Below, piece by piece: positions 6,937 through 14,466 of a DNA stretch of 19,504 bases. Both the position numbers and the translations under genes were made by a program. Every line of letters starts with the position of its first letter. The first letter of the stretch is position 1. The stretch comes from DASRAP01 sp035277145. GTDB taxonomy: Bacteria > Gemmatimonadota > Gemmatimonadetes > Gemmatimonadales > Gemmatimonadaceae. The notes below the pieces were generated by a model. That model searched no databases. It was given only the letters and a program-made list of their open reading frames with translations, and had not been told where the DNA came from. The stretch spans positions 1 through 19,504 of the forward strand of contig DATELA010000036.1 in NCBI GenBank assembly GCA_035277145.1, written 5' to 3'.

Positions 6937-8211
6937 GTGCCCGTACCATCGACTCACTCTTCAGCTAACGTCATCGCGGCGCCGCTCCGTCGCGTCCCGG
7001 CTCGTCGCGCGATTCACGGGCTGCCCGTCGTGTTCGCGTTCGTTGTGACGGCGTGTGCGTCTTCGGCACCAACTGACGGCACACCACCTGAGTCGCTTCC
7101 ACCGGACGAGACGCCTCCGTCATACGAATGGTCCGCGCCAACAAACCTGTTTGAGACCGATATACGGCTCGCCGCCGGGACCGCGCTCCACGCGGTCGGT
7201 GTGACCGGAGGCGCGCTCGTGCATCGCTCATCGACCGACGAGGGACGCACTTGGTCGGCCGGAAACACCGTCGCGGCGAGCGGTGAGCTGCCGATCTACG
7301 GACCGCTCGCTGCCGACGGCGAAAACGTGTACCTCATTTCGCGCTCAGGCGGCGCGTTGCGGACTCGGCGATCCACTGATGGTGGCGCGACGTGGTCAGC
7401 ACCGGTCGCATTGCAAGGCTATTCAGCCGATAACGACGACCGCGTGCAAATGGCGGCGGAGGGCTCCTCCGTACACATCTTCGTTGGCCGGGCGGGAATC
7501 GGCGGCGATGCGTCTTTCAAGATCTACTACTGGCGTAGCACCGACGCCGGCCAGTCATTCGGTTCCGTCAGGATCCTCGATGAGAATCCCGTAGATCAAC
7601 CATCCCCTGGTGGGATCGCTGTCGAGAACGGCGTCGTCCACATCGGCTATGCAGCGATTACAAAAATGGGGCCGCTTGGACACCGCGCACGGTACATGCG
7701 CTCGCCAGACAACGGTGTCACGTGGTCAGCCCCGGTGGATATCAGCGGAGCGGGCACGAATCCGCAAATCCGTCCGCGGCCACGCGTGCTCAATGGCCGC
7801 GTGTTCGTGCTGTGGGAGGAACCTCTTGATTACGACCAACAAGGACCGTTAGGCAACGCGACGATCTCGGCGATCCGCATCAACCTGTCGACAGATAACG
7901 GCGTGACTTGGCTTGGCACACGAGATGTCGCGGCCGTTCCAGCCACTTACCTAAGTCATCCGGAAGTCGCCGTCGGACCGAGCGGAATGTTTCACGTAGC
8001 GTACCGAATGTCCGCTGCGCAGTCCTCGCTCAGCATCACGGACGAGATCGGTTATCGGCAGTCGAAGGATTTTGGCGCCAATTGGCGCGCGCCCGAAATC
8101 GCCATCGATGACCCAACGCAGGAAAGCGCTGCGGTCAATCTCGTGGCGACGAGCAGGTACATCCACCTCGCGTCGGCCGGCGGCGTGTACGTTCGCCGGC
8201 AAGTTCGGTAG
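6937..8211 (+). CDS. Sialidase-fold (Asp-box/BNR repeat) lipoprotein
   Basis: The 424-residue exported protein starts with an Arg-rich n-region, a hydrophobic core (L-P-V-V-F-A-F-V-V) and lipobox V-T-A-C40, followed by a Pro/Ser/Thr-rich linker. Six Asp-box motifs of the form S-x-D-x-G-x-[TSN]-[WF] begin at about residues 99, 146, 201, 256, 318 and 376. They are spaced 47-62 residues apart, as expected for one per blade of a six-bladed beta-propeller. I do not see an F/Y-R-I-P motif or a convincing arginine triad, so sialidase activity should not be assumed; similar propellers bind glycans or other surface ligands. The gene follows the M16 pair after 22 nt and may share its transcript. An ATG at 6886 is an alternative start. 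Confidence 0.82.
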   Translation: MPVPSTHSSANVIAAPLRRVPARRAIHGLPVVFAFVVTACASSAPTDGTPPESLPPDETPPSYEWSAPTNLFETDIRLAAGTALHAVGVTGGALVHRSSTDEGRTWSAGNTVAASGELPIYGPLAADGENVYLISRSGGALRTRRSTDGGATWSAPVALQGYSADNDDRVQMAAEGSSVHIFVGRAGIGGDASFKIYYWRSTDAGQSFGSVRILDENPVDQPSPGGIAVENGVVHIGYAAITKMGPLGHRARYMRSPDNGVTWSAPVDISGAGTNPQIRPRPRVLNGRVFVLWEEPLDYDQQGPLGNATISAIRINLSTDNGVTWLGTRDVAAVPATYLSHPEVAVGPSGMFHVAYRMSAAQSSLSITDEIGYRQSKDFGANWRAPEIAIDDPTQESAAVNLVATSRYIHLASAGGVYVRRQVR

Positions 8212-8236
8212 CGGAAGACGCCGCTGGCGACAGCGC

Positions 8237-8257
8237 AGCGCGATTACCAATCGCGCT
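8237..8257. terminator. Strong short hairpin after the propeller gene
   Basis: AGCGCGATT (8237-8245) and AATCGCGCT (8249-8257) form a perfect 9-bp stem around a 3-nt centre, 26 nt after the stop of the propeller gene. There is no T-run, so this is at best a rho-assisted or processing hairpin. Confidence 0.45.
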
Positions 8258-8290
8258 AACAGAGAACGCAGGCGCAACGCACCGCCCTCT

Positions 8291-8319
8291 TTGAGTGCGC
8301 TCAGGCATGGCGTTACCTT
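8291..8319 (+). promoter_or_regulatory. purE: Putative sigma-70-type promoter of purE
   Basis: TTGAGT (8291-8296) and TACCTT (8314-8319) are separated by exactly 17 nt. This predicts a start near 8326 and a leader of about 30 nt, almost entirely pyrimidine (8327-8350), before GTG 8357. No purine-tract operator is recognisable. Confidence 0.5.
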
Positions 8320-8356
8320 TTGCGCTCACCTCGCTCCCCCTCTCTCCTCACGCATC

Positions 8357-8854
8357 GTGTCTGACGCCCCTAAAGTCGCCGTCCTCATGGGCAGCGATTC
8401 CGATTGGCAGTACATGTCCGCCGCATACGATCTGCTCAAAGAATTCCAGATTCCGGTCGAGGCGCGCGTGATTTCCGCGCACCGCACGCCGGATGTGATG
8501 ACCGAGTACGCGAAAGGTGCAGAGAAACGCGGGCTGAGTTGTATCATCGCCGGTGCAGGCGGCGCCGCGCACGTCGCGGGAATGATCGCGGCAATGACGC
8601 TCGTGCCGGTGCTTGGCGTGCCGATTCCGTCGACATCGCTGAACGGACTCGATTCCCTGCTCTCGATCGTGCAAATGCCGGGCGGTATTCCCGTCGGCAC
8701 GCTCGCAATTGGAAAGGCTGGTGCAACAAACGCCGCGATTCTCGCCGCTGAGATCATCGGGCTGTCGGACCCCGCGACGCGCTCGCGCGTGCAGGCATGG
8801 CGCGACAAGCGCCGTGAGGCGGTCATGAAACTGACGCTCCCGCCAAAGGCCTAG
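8357..8854 (+). CDS. purE: N5-carboxyaminoimidazole ribonucleotide mutase (PurE class I)
   Basis: PurE converts N5-CAIR to CAIR in purine biosynthesis, in the cytoplasm. The 165 residues match the family length and carry its signatures: the phosphate/substrate loop M11-G-S-D-S-D-W, S40-A-H42-R-T-P-D with the catalytic His, A-G-A-G-G-A-A-H, and the strongly conserved S-I-V-Q-M-P-G-G-I-P-V-G-T-L-A-I-G. The start is GTG 8357, which puts M-S-D-A-P-K-V-A-V-L-M-G at the usual N-terminus; the frame is open upstream but encodes nothing PurE-like. No Shine-Dalgarno site is seen. purK, the usual partner, is not adjacent. Confidence 0.96.
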   Translation: MSDAPKVAVLMGSDSDWQYMSAAYDLLKEFQIPVEARVISAHRTPDVMTEYAKGAEKRGLSCIIAGAGGAAHVAGMIAAMTLVPVLGVPIPSTSLNGLDSLLSIVQMPGGIPVGTLAIGKAGATNAAILAAEIIGLSDPATRSRVQAWRDKRREAVMKLTLPPKA

Positions 8855-8860
8855 ATCGCG

Positions 8861-8891
8861 CCGGACCGGGCGTCCGGAAACCGGGCGCCCG
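8861..8891. terminator. GC-rich inverted repeats after purE
   Basis: CCGGAC (8861-8866) pairs with GTCCGG (8872-8877) around 5 nt. The self-complementary CGGGCGCCCG (8882-8891) follows directly and can compete for pairing. There is no T-run. It may weakly terminate purE transcription. Confidence 0.35.
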
Positions 8892-8952
8892 CCGTGTCGT
8901 AGGTACCGGCACATCAGCAGGTTGCAGGACGTCGCGTTGCTCGAGGTGTGGC

Positions 8953-9486
8953 ATGCGAGACATAACACGAACGCTGATCGCTTCGGTCGCCGTCACCGCT
9001 GCATGCGCCGGCGGTCCCATACGGAGCGTGTCGACCGCACATGCTCCCGTCGCTGCGCTTCCAAGCTCGTCCGCGATAGCGACTGACTCGTCCGACGTCG
9101 TGTGCACGACGTGCAGTGCGGCCGTGACGCCAGAAATACGTGCGGCGCTCGTCACGCGCATCACGGCGCTGCGACATCGCGGTGGCGCATGCGAGGCTTA
9201 CGCGGGTGTACTCGACCGATCGCTCACCGCCGGCCTCATCACGATCAAACCCTACATGTGGCGCGTCGGCCGTTCGCTCACTTCGGGTGAAGGGCGCCCC
9301 AGCGGGGAAATGACGCTCGCGCGAGACATCGATTCGCTCAACGTCGGCGTGCGCTCAGTCGACGATGTCGTGCACAGCATCGAGCACGAAGCCGCGCACA
9401 TCGCGCTCGGCGTGCCGTCCGGGAGCAGCGTGAACGAACTCCGCGTCGACAACGTCGTCCGCGACTGCCGCTCGACGGCGAACTAA
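8953..9486 (+). CDS. Small putative lipoprotein with HExxH zinc-peptidase motif
   Basis: I do not recognise a named family for this 177-residue protein. The N-terminus (R2, R6, hydrophobic 8-17, T-A-A-C18) looks like a lipoprotein signal with a slightly weak lipobox. A Ser/Ala/Thr-rich linker follows, then a globular part (about 48-177) with cysteines at 51, 54, 80 and 172. Near the C-terminus lies H145-E146-A-A-H149, the zincin metal motif, and 13 residues later E162-L-R-V-D166, which fits the ExxxD third-ligand pattern of gluzincins. If these are real ligands, this is a minimal secreted or membrane-anchored zinc hydrolase. The ATG has GAGGTG 4 nt upstream. The stop overlaps the stop of the convergent LysR gene. 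The gene is read in the same direction as purE but has no functional link to it. Confidence 0.75.
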   Translation: MRDITRTLIASVAVTAACAGGPIRSVSTAHAPVAALPSSSAIATDSSDVVCTTCSAAVTPEIRAALVTRITALRHRGGACEAYAGVLDRSLTAGLITIKPYMWRVGRSLTSGEGRPSGEMTLARDIDSLNVGVRSVDDVVHSIEHEAAHIALGVPSGSSVNELRVDNVVRDCRSTAN

Positions 9487-10382
9487 GCGAACACCTCCGC
9501 ACGCGCGCGGTCGCAGATCGCGACAACCGCCGGATGCTTGAGTTTGCGATCGATCGATAACGCGTAGAAGCGCTCGCGAATCCTTTCGATGCGCCCAATC
9601 ACGCGCGCACCGTGCTGGCGGCTGACTTCCTGCTCGACTACGCTCGGCGCCGCAAACAATCCGATGCCGGCTTCGCCGAGCGTCATCAGCAGCGCTGAAT
9701 CGTCGGCTTCCGCGACGACGCGCGGCCGAATCCCCTGCTCGATGCACCACTGTTCGATCGAACGGCGCAGCGTGCTTCCTTCGGTGGGGAGGATGAATGG
9801 CGCGCCGTTCAGCGATTGCGGGAAGTTGTCTTGGTGCGCGGCGGCGAGTTTTGGTGTGCCGAAAATCGTAACGCTGCATTCGCCGAGCGGATGGTTGAAC
9901 GCACGCACGCGCAGCGTCGGTGGCACGGGCGCATCCGTGAGCACCAGATCCAGCGTGTGAATCGCCAAATCGGCGAGCAGGCGATCGGGTGGTCCGTCGC
10001 GCACAATCACGCGCACAGGATCGGCGAGGCCAAACGCGGGCTCGAGTAACCGGCGCACGACGAGCTTGGGAATCTGATCCGCGACACCGACGACGAACCT
10101 GACTGGCCCGCCGGCAGGGCGCCCCTTGAGCGTTTCCTGCAGCTCACGACCGAGCCCGAAAATCTCCTCGGCGTAGCGATAGACCACCGTGCCGACATCA
10201 GTGAGCACGAGGTTCCGCCCGGTGCGCAGGAAGAGCTTCTCCCCCAACGCCATTTCGAGCGCGCGGATCTGGCCGCTGACCGTTGGCTGCGCGAGTTCGA
10301 GTTCGCGCGCGGCGCGCGCGACTGATCCTTCCCGCGCGACAGCCCAGAAGTAGAGGAGGTGGTGATAGTTGAGAGAAGGCAT
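9483..10382 (-). CDS. LysR-family transcriptional regulator, NhaR-like
   Basis: The protein has 299 residues. An N-terminal winged helix-turn-helix (about 1-60) begins M-P-S-L-N-Y-H-H-L-L-Y-F-W-A-V-A-R-E-G-S-V, followed by Q-P-T-V-S-G-Q-I-R-A-L-E. This N-Y-H-L-Y-F-W opening and T-V-S-G-Q-I-R-A-L-E helix are typical of NhaR, the activator of Na+/H+ antiporter genes. The C-terminal effector domain (about 90-295) is complete. No nhaA lies in the window, so the target is unknown. ATG 10382 has no Shine-Dalgarno site; TAGACT ends 6 nt before it, suggesting a leaderless mRNA. It is divergent from holB and its stop overlaps that of the HExxH lipoprotein. Confidence 0.9.
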   Translation of the reverse strand: MPSLNYHHLLYFWAVAREGSVARAARELELAQPTVSGQIRALEMALGEKLFLRTGRNLVLTDVGTVVYRYAEEIFGLGRELQETLKGRPAGGPVRFVVGVADQIPKLVVRRLLEPAFGLADPVRVIVRDGPPDRLLADLAIHTLDLVLTDAPVPPTLRVRAFNHPLGECSVTIFGTPKLAAAHQDNFPQSLNGAPFILPTEGSTLRRSIEQWCIEQGIRPRVVAEADDSALLMTLGEAGIGLFAAPSVVEQEVSRQHGARVIGRIERIRERFYALSIDRKLKHPAVVAICDRARAEVFA

Positions 10383-10423
10383 TGGGAAAGTCTATGGAAG
10401 TGCCCAATCTATCGTTAAATCGG
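10383..10423 (-). promoter_or_regulatory. LysR-gene promoter element and possible autoregulatory site
   Basis: On the minus strand TAGACT (10389-10394) followed by TTCCCA leads directly into the ATG at 10382, a leaderless-type arrangement sharing ACTTTCC with three other promoters in the window. An imperfect 20-bp dyad (10404-10423, CCAAT...ATCGG arms) with an AT-rich centre lies just upstream. LysR regulators often bind such sites in their divergent promoter regions. Confidence 0.35.
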
Positions 10424-10453
10424 ATGAAGCGTAAGCCGGGTAGTTTCTTCCTG

Positions 10454-11455
10454 ATGATCGCCCTGGTTGGCCACACCACCCTCCGGACCCGGCTTGCCAC
10501 CGCCGCGCGCAAAGGCGCCTTGCCGGCGAGCCTTTTGTTGCACGGCCCTTCCGGCACCGGGAAGGAGCGCCTGGGGTTGTGGCTGGCGACGCTGCTGCTG
10601 TGCGAATCCCCGGGGCGGGACGTTGAGCCGTGCGGGGAGTGTCAGCAGTGCCGGTTCGCGTCGACGGGCGCGCACCCGGACTTGCACTGGTACTTCCCGC
10701 GCCCGCGTCTCAAGGACTCAGATCCTGACCTCGACGACGTGATGGCAGATCTGGCCGAAGCGATCGCGGACCGCATGTCCGCCAAGGGTGCGTGGCCGCA
10801 GCCTGCTCCGAACGATTCACTGTACGTCGCGACGATTCGCGCGCTGGTGCGGCGCGCGTCGATGACGCCGTCGATCGCGAAACGCAAAGTGATTGTCGTC
10901 GCGGACGCCGAACGCATGGTGTCGCAGGAAGGATCGGATCAGGCGGCGAACGCGTTTCTCAAGTTGCTCGAGGAACCGCTCGCGGACACGACGATCATTC
11001 TCACGTCGAGTGCGCCGTCCGCGTTGCTCCCGACGATTCGATCGCGCGTGGTGGGAGTTCGCGTGGCTCCACTGACGGTCAGCGAGAAGCGCGAACTGGT
11101 TGCGGCCGGCGTCGAGGGCGACGCGCGCGAGAGCAAGGCGAGTCGCGCGGCAACCGCACTGCTCTCCGCCGCACTGAGCGCGGATCCAACCGAGCGTTAT
11201 CGCGAAGCGTTCGCGCAGGGCACGACGGGGGCGCGCGGTGCGTACTCGGAGACGCTCGACGCGCTGACAATGCTGCTGCACGAACGCGCGCGTACGGCGA
11301 GTTCGCGCGGCGATGACGTCAACGCAAACGCGGCCGCGCACGGTGTCGAGTTGGTCGAAAACGCAAAACGGCTCGCGCGGCAAAACGTGAATCCGCAGCT
11401 CGTCACGGCGGGTCTGCTCGCGGAACTTGCGGCGCTACATTCGACGAACGCATGA
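10454..11455 (+). CDS. holB: DNA polymerase III delta-prime subunit
   Basis: This is the clamp-loader subunit of the replicase. With start ATG 10454 it has 333 residues, close to E. coli delta-prime, and opens with I-A-L-V-G-H-T-T-L, the family start. The zinc module aligns almost position for position: C50, C60, C63, C66, then H-P-D. The P-loop is G31-P-S-G-T-G-K-E, with Glu where ATP-binding relatives have Ser/Thr. The sensor/arginine motif reads I-R-S-R-V instead of S-R-C, keeping the Arg. Both changes fit a subunit that need not hydrolyse ATP. In-frame ATGs at 10394 and 10424 are alternatives; none has a good ribosome site. The gene ends in an ATGA overlap with moaC, so the two are translationally coupled. 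Confidence 0.92.
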   Translation: MIALVGHTTLRTRLATAARKGALPASLLLHGPSGTGKERLGLWLATLLLCESPGRDVEPCGECQQCRFASTGAHPDLHWYFPRPRLKDSDPDLDDVMADLAEAIADRMSAKGAWPQPAPNDSLYVATIRALVRRASMTPSIAKRKVIVVADAERMVSQEGSDQAANAFLKLLEEPLADTTIILTSSAPSALLPTIRSRVVGVRVAPLTVSEKRELVAAGVEGDARESKASRAATALLSAALSADPTERYREAFAQGTTGARGAYSETLDALTMLLHERARTASSRGDDVNANAAAHGVELVENAKRLARQNVNPQLVTAGLLAELAALHSTNA

Positions 11456-11940
11456 CATCATTCTCACATCTCGACGAGTCCGGTAAAGCGCGCATGGTCG
11501 ACGTGAGTGAAAAGCCGGCGACCGCGCGCGAAGCGCGTGCTGACGGCGAGATCGTCATGTCCCTAGAGACGTTGAAGGCGATCGAAACGAACGTCGTCGC
11601 AAAGGGCGACGTACTTTCAGTCGCGCAACTGGCGGGCGTGATGGCCGCAAAGCGTACCGGCGAACTGATTCCACTTTGTCACCCGATTCCGCTCACCGAT
11701 GTACGCGTCGTGCTGCGCGCTGATCCAAACATTCCCGGCGTGCGCTGCGAGGCCACGGTGCGTACGATCGCGCAGACCGGCGTGGAGATGGAAGCGATGA
11801 CCGCGGTGTCGGTCGCGCTGCTGACCGTCTACGACATGGCCAAGGCCGCGGACCGCGGAATGGAAATTCGCGGAATCAAACTGTTGGCGAAGTCGGGCGG
11901 GCGGAGCGGAACATGGAAAAGGAGCGAGGATCGAGGGTAA
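11452..11940 (+). CDS. moaC: Cyclic pyranopterin monophosphate synthase
   Basis: MoaC makes cPMP, the first stable intermediate of molybdenum cofactor synthesis. The 162 residues carry all key positions with E. coli numbering: K51, L-C-H77-P, E112 and E114 in V-E-M-E-A-M-T-A, D128 and K131. No moaA or other molybdopterin gene is nearby; the only neighbour on the same strand is holB, which it overlaps by 4 bases (ATGA). The last residues after K-S-G-G-R-S-G (T-W-K-R-S-E-D-R-G) are encoded by the left arm of a long purine-rich palindrome, and the TAA stop (11938-11940) lies inside that arm. Confidence 0.96.
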   Translation: MTSFSHLDESGKARMVDVSEKPATAREARADGEIVMSLETLKAIETNVVAKGDVLSVAQLAGVMAAKRTGELIPLCHPIPLTDVRVVLRADPNIPGVRCEATVRTIAQTGVEMEAMTAVSVALLTVYDMAKAADRGMEIRGIKLLAKSGGRSGTWKRSEDRG

Positions 11941-12057
11941 GGATCGAGCGTCGAGGCTAAGACGAGAGGGCACGGAAAGTGTGAGTGGTCACTCATTCCT
12001 TTCCGTGCCCTCTTGCCTTTCCCTTATCGCTTGATCCTCACATTCGCTCCTCGCTCC
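11921..12057. terminator. Long palindrome between convergent moaC and the mltD-like gene
   Basis: Three nested arm pairs are visible. GGAGCGAGGA (11921-11930) pairs with 12048-12057. GGATCGAGCG (11941-11950) pairs with 12028-12037 with one mismatch. AGAGGGCACGGAAAG (11965-11979) pairs exactly with 11999-12013. The apex TGAGT-GGTC-ACTCA (11982-11995) closes with a 4-nt loop. The palindrome reaches from inside the last moaC codons to the first base of the opposing stop codon, so it can act as a terminator for both genes. The left arm has short direct repeats (GGATCGAG at 11928 and 11941). Confidence 0.75.
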
Positions 12058-13643
12058 TATCTGTTCAGCTTCAGTCTCTGCCCCACGTTGATCTTGTCAC
12101 TGCTCAGCCGGTTGAGGCGCTTGAGCGTGGCAACGGTGGTGTCGTGTCGCGCGGCAATCTCGCTCAGCGTGTCGCCGCGACGAACCACATACACGCCATT
12201 CGTCGCAACACCGTAGCGCTCGATGGACGGATCGGGGACATCGCGCGCAGCACGCACCGCTTCTTTCGTCGGCACCAGCACGCGCGTTCCCGTGGGGATC
12301 GCCGCGTTCATTGCGTACTTCACTTTCGGATTGTAGACGCGCAATTGCGCGACAGTGATGCCCGCTTTCTTCGCAATCGATGCGGGCGTCTCGCCTTTTT
12401 TGGTCTTGCGTGCTGTCGAGCCGAAACGCACGACGGAATCGAGTGACGCAAACGCCAGTGTGAACGAGGCCGCGCACTTTTGCGGCATGCGCACGTACAT
12501 GCTCGGACCTTCCGGCGGCGTCATCCCGCGCAAGACGTGCCGATTCAAATCAACGACGTCGGGCACATCGGTTCTGCACGCTTTCGCAATCGCGTGCAGC
12601 GATGTCCCCGGCGGAACCTGCGCCGAGTCGTACACGAACGGCGGCAGTTTCTCGATCGTCATGCCGTACGCGCGCGGATCGCGACCAATCAGCGCGGCCG
12701 CGATGATCTGCGGCACGTAATTCCGCGTCTCTGCGCGCAACACGCTGCTCGACGCGAGCGTGAAAAACTTGTCTTCAGGTTCGACGTCGTCGAGTTCTTC
12801 GGCGAGACGCGAAAGACCACGCGAAATCCGGCCGGGGCCACCGTTGTACGCGGCAGCGGCGAGATAGTACGAACCGAACTGCTGGCGTAATCCGTTGAGG
12901 AACCGCACCGCGGCATCGGTCGAACGAACCGGATCGCGGCGTTCATCGACCCACCAGTCCACGCGCAGGCCCGCGCCTTTCGCTGTCGTCGTCATGAACT
13001 GCCACATCCCGACGGCCGCGGCGCGCGAATACGCGTCCGGGTTGTATCCACTTTCGATCAGCGCGAGATAACGGAAATCTTCCGGAATTCCGCCCGCGCG
13101 AAGCTTGGTCCTGATCATCGCGTCGTAGCGCGTACCCGCAGACAGTCGCTCACCGATGCGGGTGCTCGCCGTTCCGGCGAACAGACGCAGATAGTGCTCG
13201 ACGCGTTCGTGTCCTGCGTAATCATCGATCGCGAGCGACGGCTTGGCGTCGTTCTTCTCGCGCATCGCTTCAACAATTTCCTTGAGCGAATCGCGCGACA
13301 CTTTGATTGCGGTCGTATCGCGCAGCGTTTCTCGCGCCGATTCGCGCGTGATTCGCGTCACGTACATCGTATCCGACACCGACGCGGTATCGTCGGGCGG
13401 CGGCGTTACGACGCGAGCTGGTTCCTGACGCGATTCCGAACGCGCCGGCGAGGTGTCCTTCACCGCGGCGCTCGTGGTACGTGGCGCCGGCGTTGATGTG
13501 GTCCTGGGTTGGCTTGCTGCGCGCGGCGCGCTCACCTGAGCGGACGGCTTTGCGGGCGCTGGCGTCTTCGAACGTCCCCACCCGAAGGGTGAGCACGCCG
13601 ACACGGCGATTCCGGCGAGCAGAGCGAGACGTGCTGAGCTCAT
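12057..13643 (-). CDS. MltD-like lytic transglycosylase lipoprotein with LysM repeats
   Basis: The enzyme cleaves the MurNAc-GlcNAc bond of peptidoglycan with formation of 1,6-anhydroMurNAc. From ATG 13643 it has 528 residues: lipoprotein signal A-V-S-A-C17, a long Pro/Ser/Thr/Ala linker (20-100), and a helical region. The SLT domain (about 185-320) carries catalytic Glu197 in A-L-I-E-S-G-Y-N-P, then V-G-M-W-Q-F-M and A-Y-N-G-G-P-G-R-I. Three LysM modules follow: about 340-390 (divergent), 413-460, and 484-528 (canonical Y-V-V-R-R-G-D-T-L-S-E-I-A). LysM modules bind glycan strands and anchor the enzyme to the wall. ATG 13643 is preferred over GTG 13667 because it directly precedes the lipoprotein signal. 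The stop lies at the edge of the shared palindrome with moaC. Confidence 0.92.
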   Translation of the reverse strand: MSSARLALLAGIAVSACSPFGWGRSKTPAPAKPSAQVSAPRAASQPRTTSTPAPRTTSAAVKDTSPARSESRQEPARVVTPPPDDTASVSDTMYVTRITRESARETLRDTTAIKVSRDSLKEIVEAMREKNDAKPSLAIDDYAGHERVEHYLRLFAGTASTRIGERLSAGTRYDAMIRTKLRAGGIPEDFRYLALIESGYNPDAYSRAAAVGMWQFMTTTAKGAGLRVDWWVDERRDPVRSTDAAVRFLNGLRQQFGSYYLAAAAYNGGPGRISRGLSRLAEELDDVEPEDKFFTLASSSVLRAETRNYVPQIIAAALIGRDPRAYGMTIEKLPPFVYDSAQVPPGTSLHAIAKACRTDVPDVVDLNRHVLRGMTPPEGPSMYVRMPQKCAASFTLAFASLDSVVRFGSTARKTKKGETPASIAKKAGITVAQLRVYNPKVKYAMNAAIPTGTRVLVPTKEAVRAARDVPDPSIERYGVATNGVYVVRRGDTLSEIAARHDTTVATLKRLNRLSSDKINVGQRLKLNR

Positions 13644-13875
13644 CGCATTTCCAGAGTTGAGTGACACAACGGTGGCAGCGAGGCCAGCCTGTTGCAGCTA
13701 CAGAGGCGCCGGAACGCCCCGACGCAACCTACTTACAGACACCACGGACGCTAGAGCGAGTTCCTTTTTCAGGACGATTCGCGCGCAGGTGGGTTACCGC
13801 GGATTCTAGTCCACAGGGAACTTTCGTTGTGTGCGCCGCGACACACCGCCACCGGCGCGTGTGACGACCCGGCGA
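13644..13875. other. Intergenic region between the transglycosylase and the PAP2 gene
   Basis: This 232-bp stretch has no convincing gene. For the minus-strand transglycosylase gene, TAGAAT followed by CCGCG (TAGAAT at 13803-13808) and TAGGTT (13726-13731) are possible -10 boxes, both without a clear -35. Near the PAP2 stop, GTGTG...CACAC (about 13830-13846) and other short GC-rich arms could form a weak terminator. Nothing else stands out. Confidence 0.4.
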
Positions 13876-14400
13876 CTAGCGAAACGCGATGACGAGCGCG
13901 GCGCCGAGCAGCGCGATTGCCTGACCCGCGATCACATCACCGGGATAGTGCACGCCGAGGCGCACGCGCGACACGGCGACGAGCGTCGCGATCACGAGCA
14001 GTGCGGGCGCGAGCGCGGGAAAATGCGTCGCGTACACGAACGCGAGTGAACTCGCCGCGATCGCGTGACCCGACGGAAATGAAAACCGGTCGGGGATTTC
14101 GATGAGCGCTTCGAACGAGAGGCCTTCAGGTCGCGGGCGTACGACGGTGCGCTTCACGAGCTGCGCCGCGAGGTGCGTCACCGTCAGTGCGACGAGCGCA
14201 TCGACGCCGGCGTCGTGCAACGCGCCCTGCGCGAAAAGGACCGCTGCGAGCGACGCTGCAATCGTGAACGTCGCGCCGCCAACGTGAGTGATGGTGCGCC
14301 AGAACGCGAGCGCGAATGCGCTGGCGTCGTCCGCAACCCAGCGCAGGAACGCTTCGCGGTCGCGCGCATCGAGACGGGAGAGAAAAGACATTCGGTTCAT
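13876..14400 (-). CDS. PAP2-superfamily membrane phosphatase
   Basis: This small (174-residue) integral membrane protein has all three motifs of the type 2 phosphatidic acid phosphatase family: K83-x6-R90-P91, P109-S-G-H112, and S144-R-x5-H151-x3-D155. The last His is the nucleophile and H112 the acid/base in this family. Hydrophobic segments at about 42-60, 66-82, 113-130, 131-147 and 156-173 suggest 5-6 membrane spans. Such enzymes dephosphorylate lipid phosphates (phosphatidate, undecaprenyl pyrophosphate or sphingolipid-type); the substrate cannot be read from sequence. ATG 14400 is chosen; GTG 14451 and ATG 14391 are alternatives. A phosphodiesterase-like gene lies just upstream on the same strand, so a common transcript is likely. 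Confidence 0.9.
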   Translation of the reverse strand: MNRMSFLSRLDARDREAFLRWVADDASAFALAFWRTITHVGGATFTIAASLAAVLFAQGALHDAGVDALVALTVTHLAAQLVKRTVVRPRPEGLSFEALIEIPDRFSFPSGHAIAASSLAFVYATHFPALAPALLVIATLVAVSRVRLGVHYPGDVIAGQAIALLGAALVIAFR

Positions 14401-14466
14401 GTACGGTGGATCTACCTGTCCCGTGTCGTGAATCCTGCTCGTTCGTGCCACAGCCGTGTAACGACG

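Noticed and set aside
8072..8356. N-terminal extension of PurE
   Set aside because: The extra residues are Arg-rich, overlap the propeller gene, and would precede the conserved PurE N-terminus.
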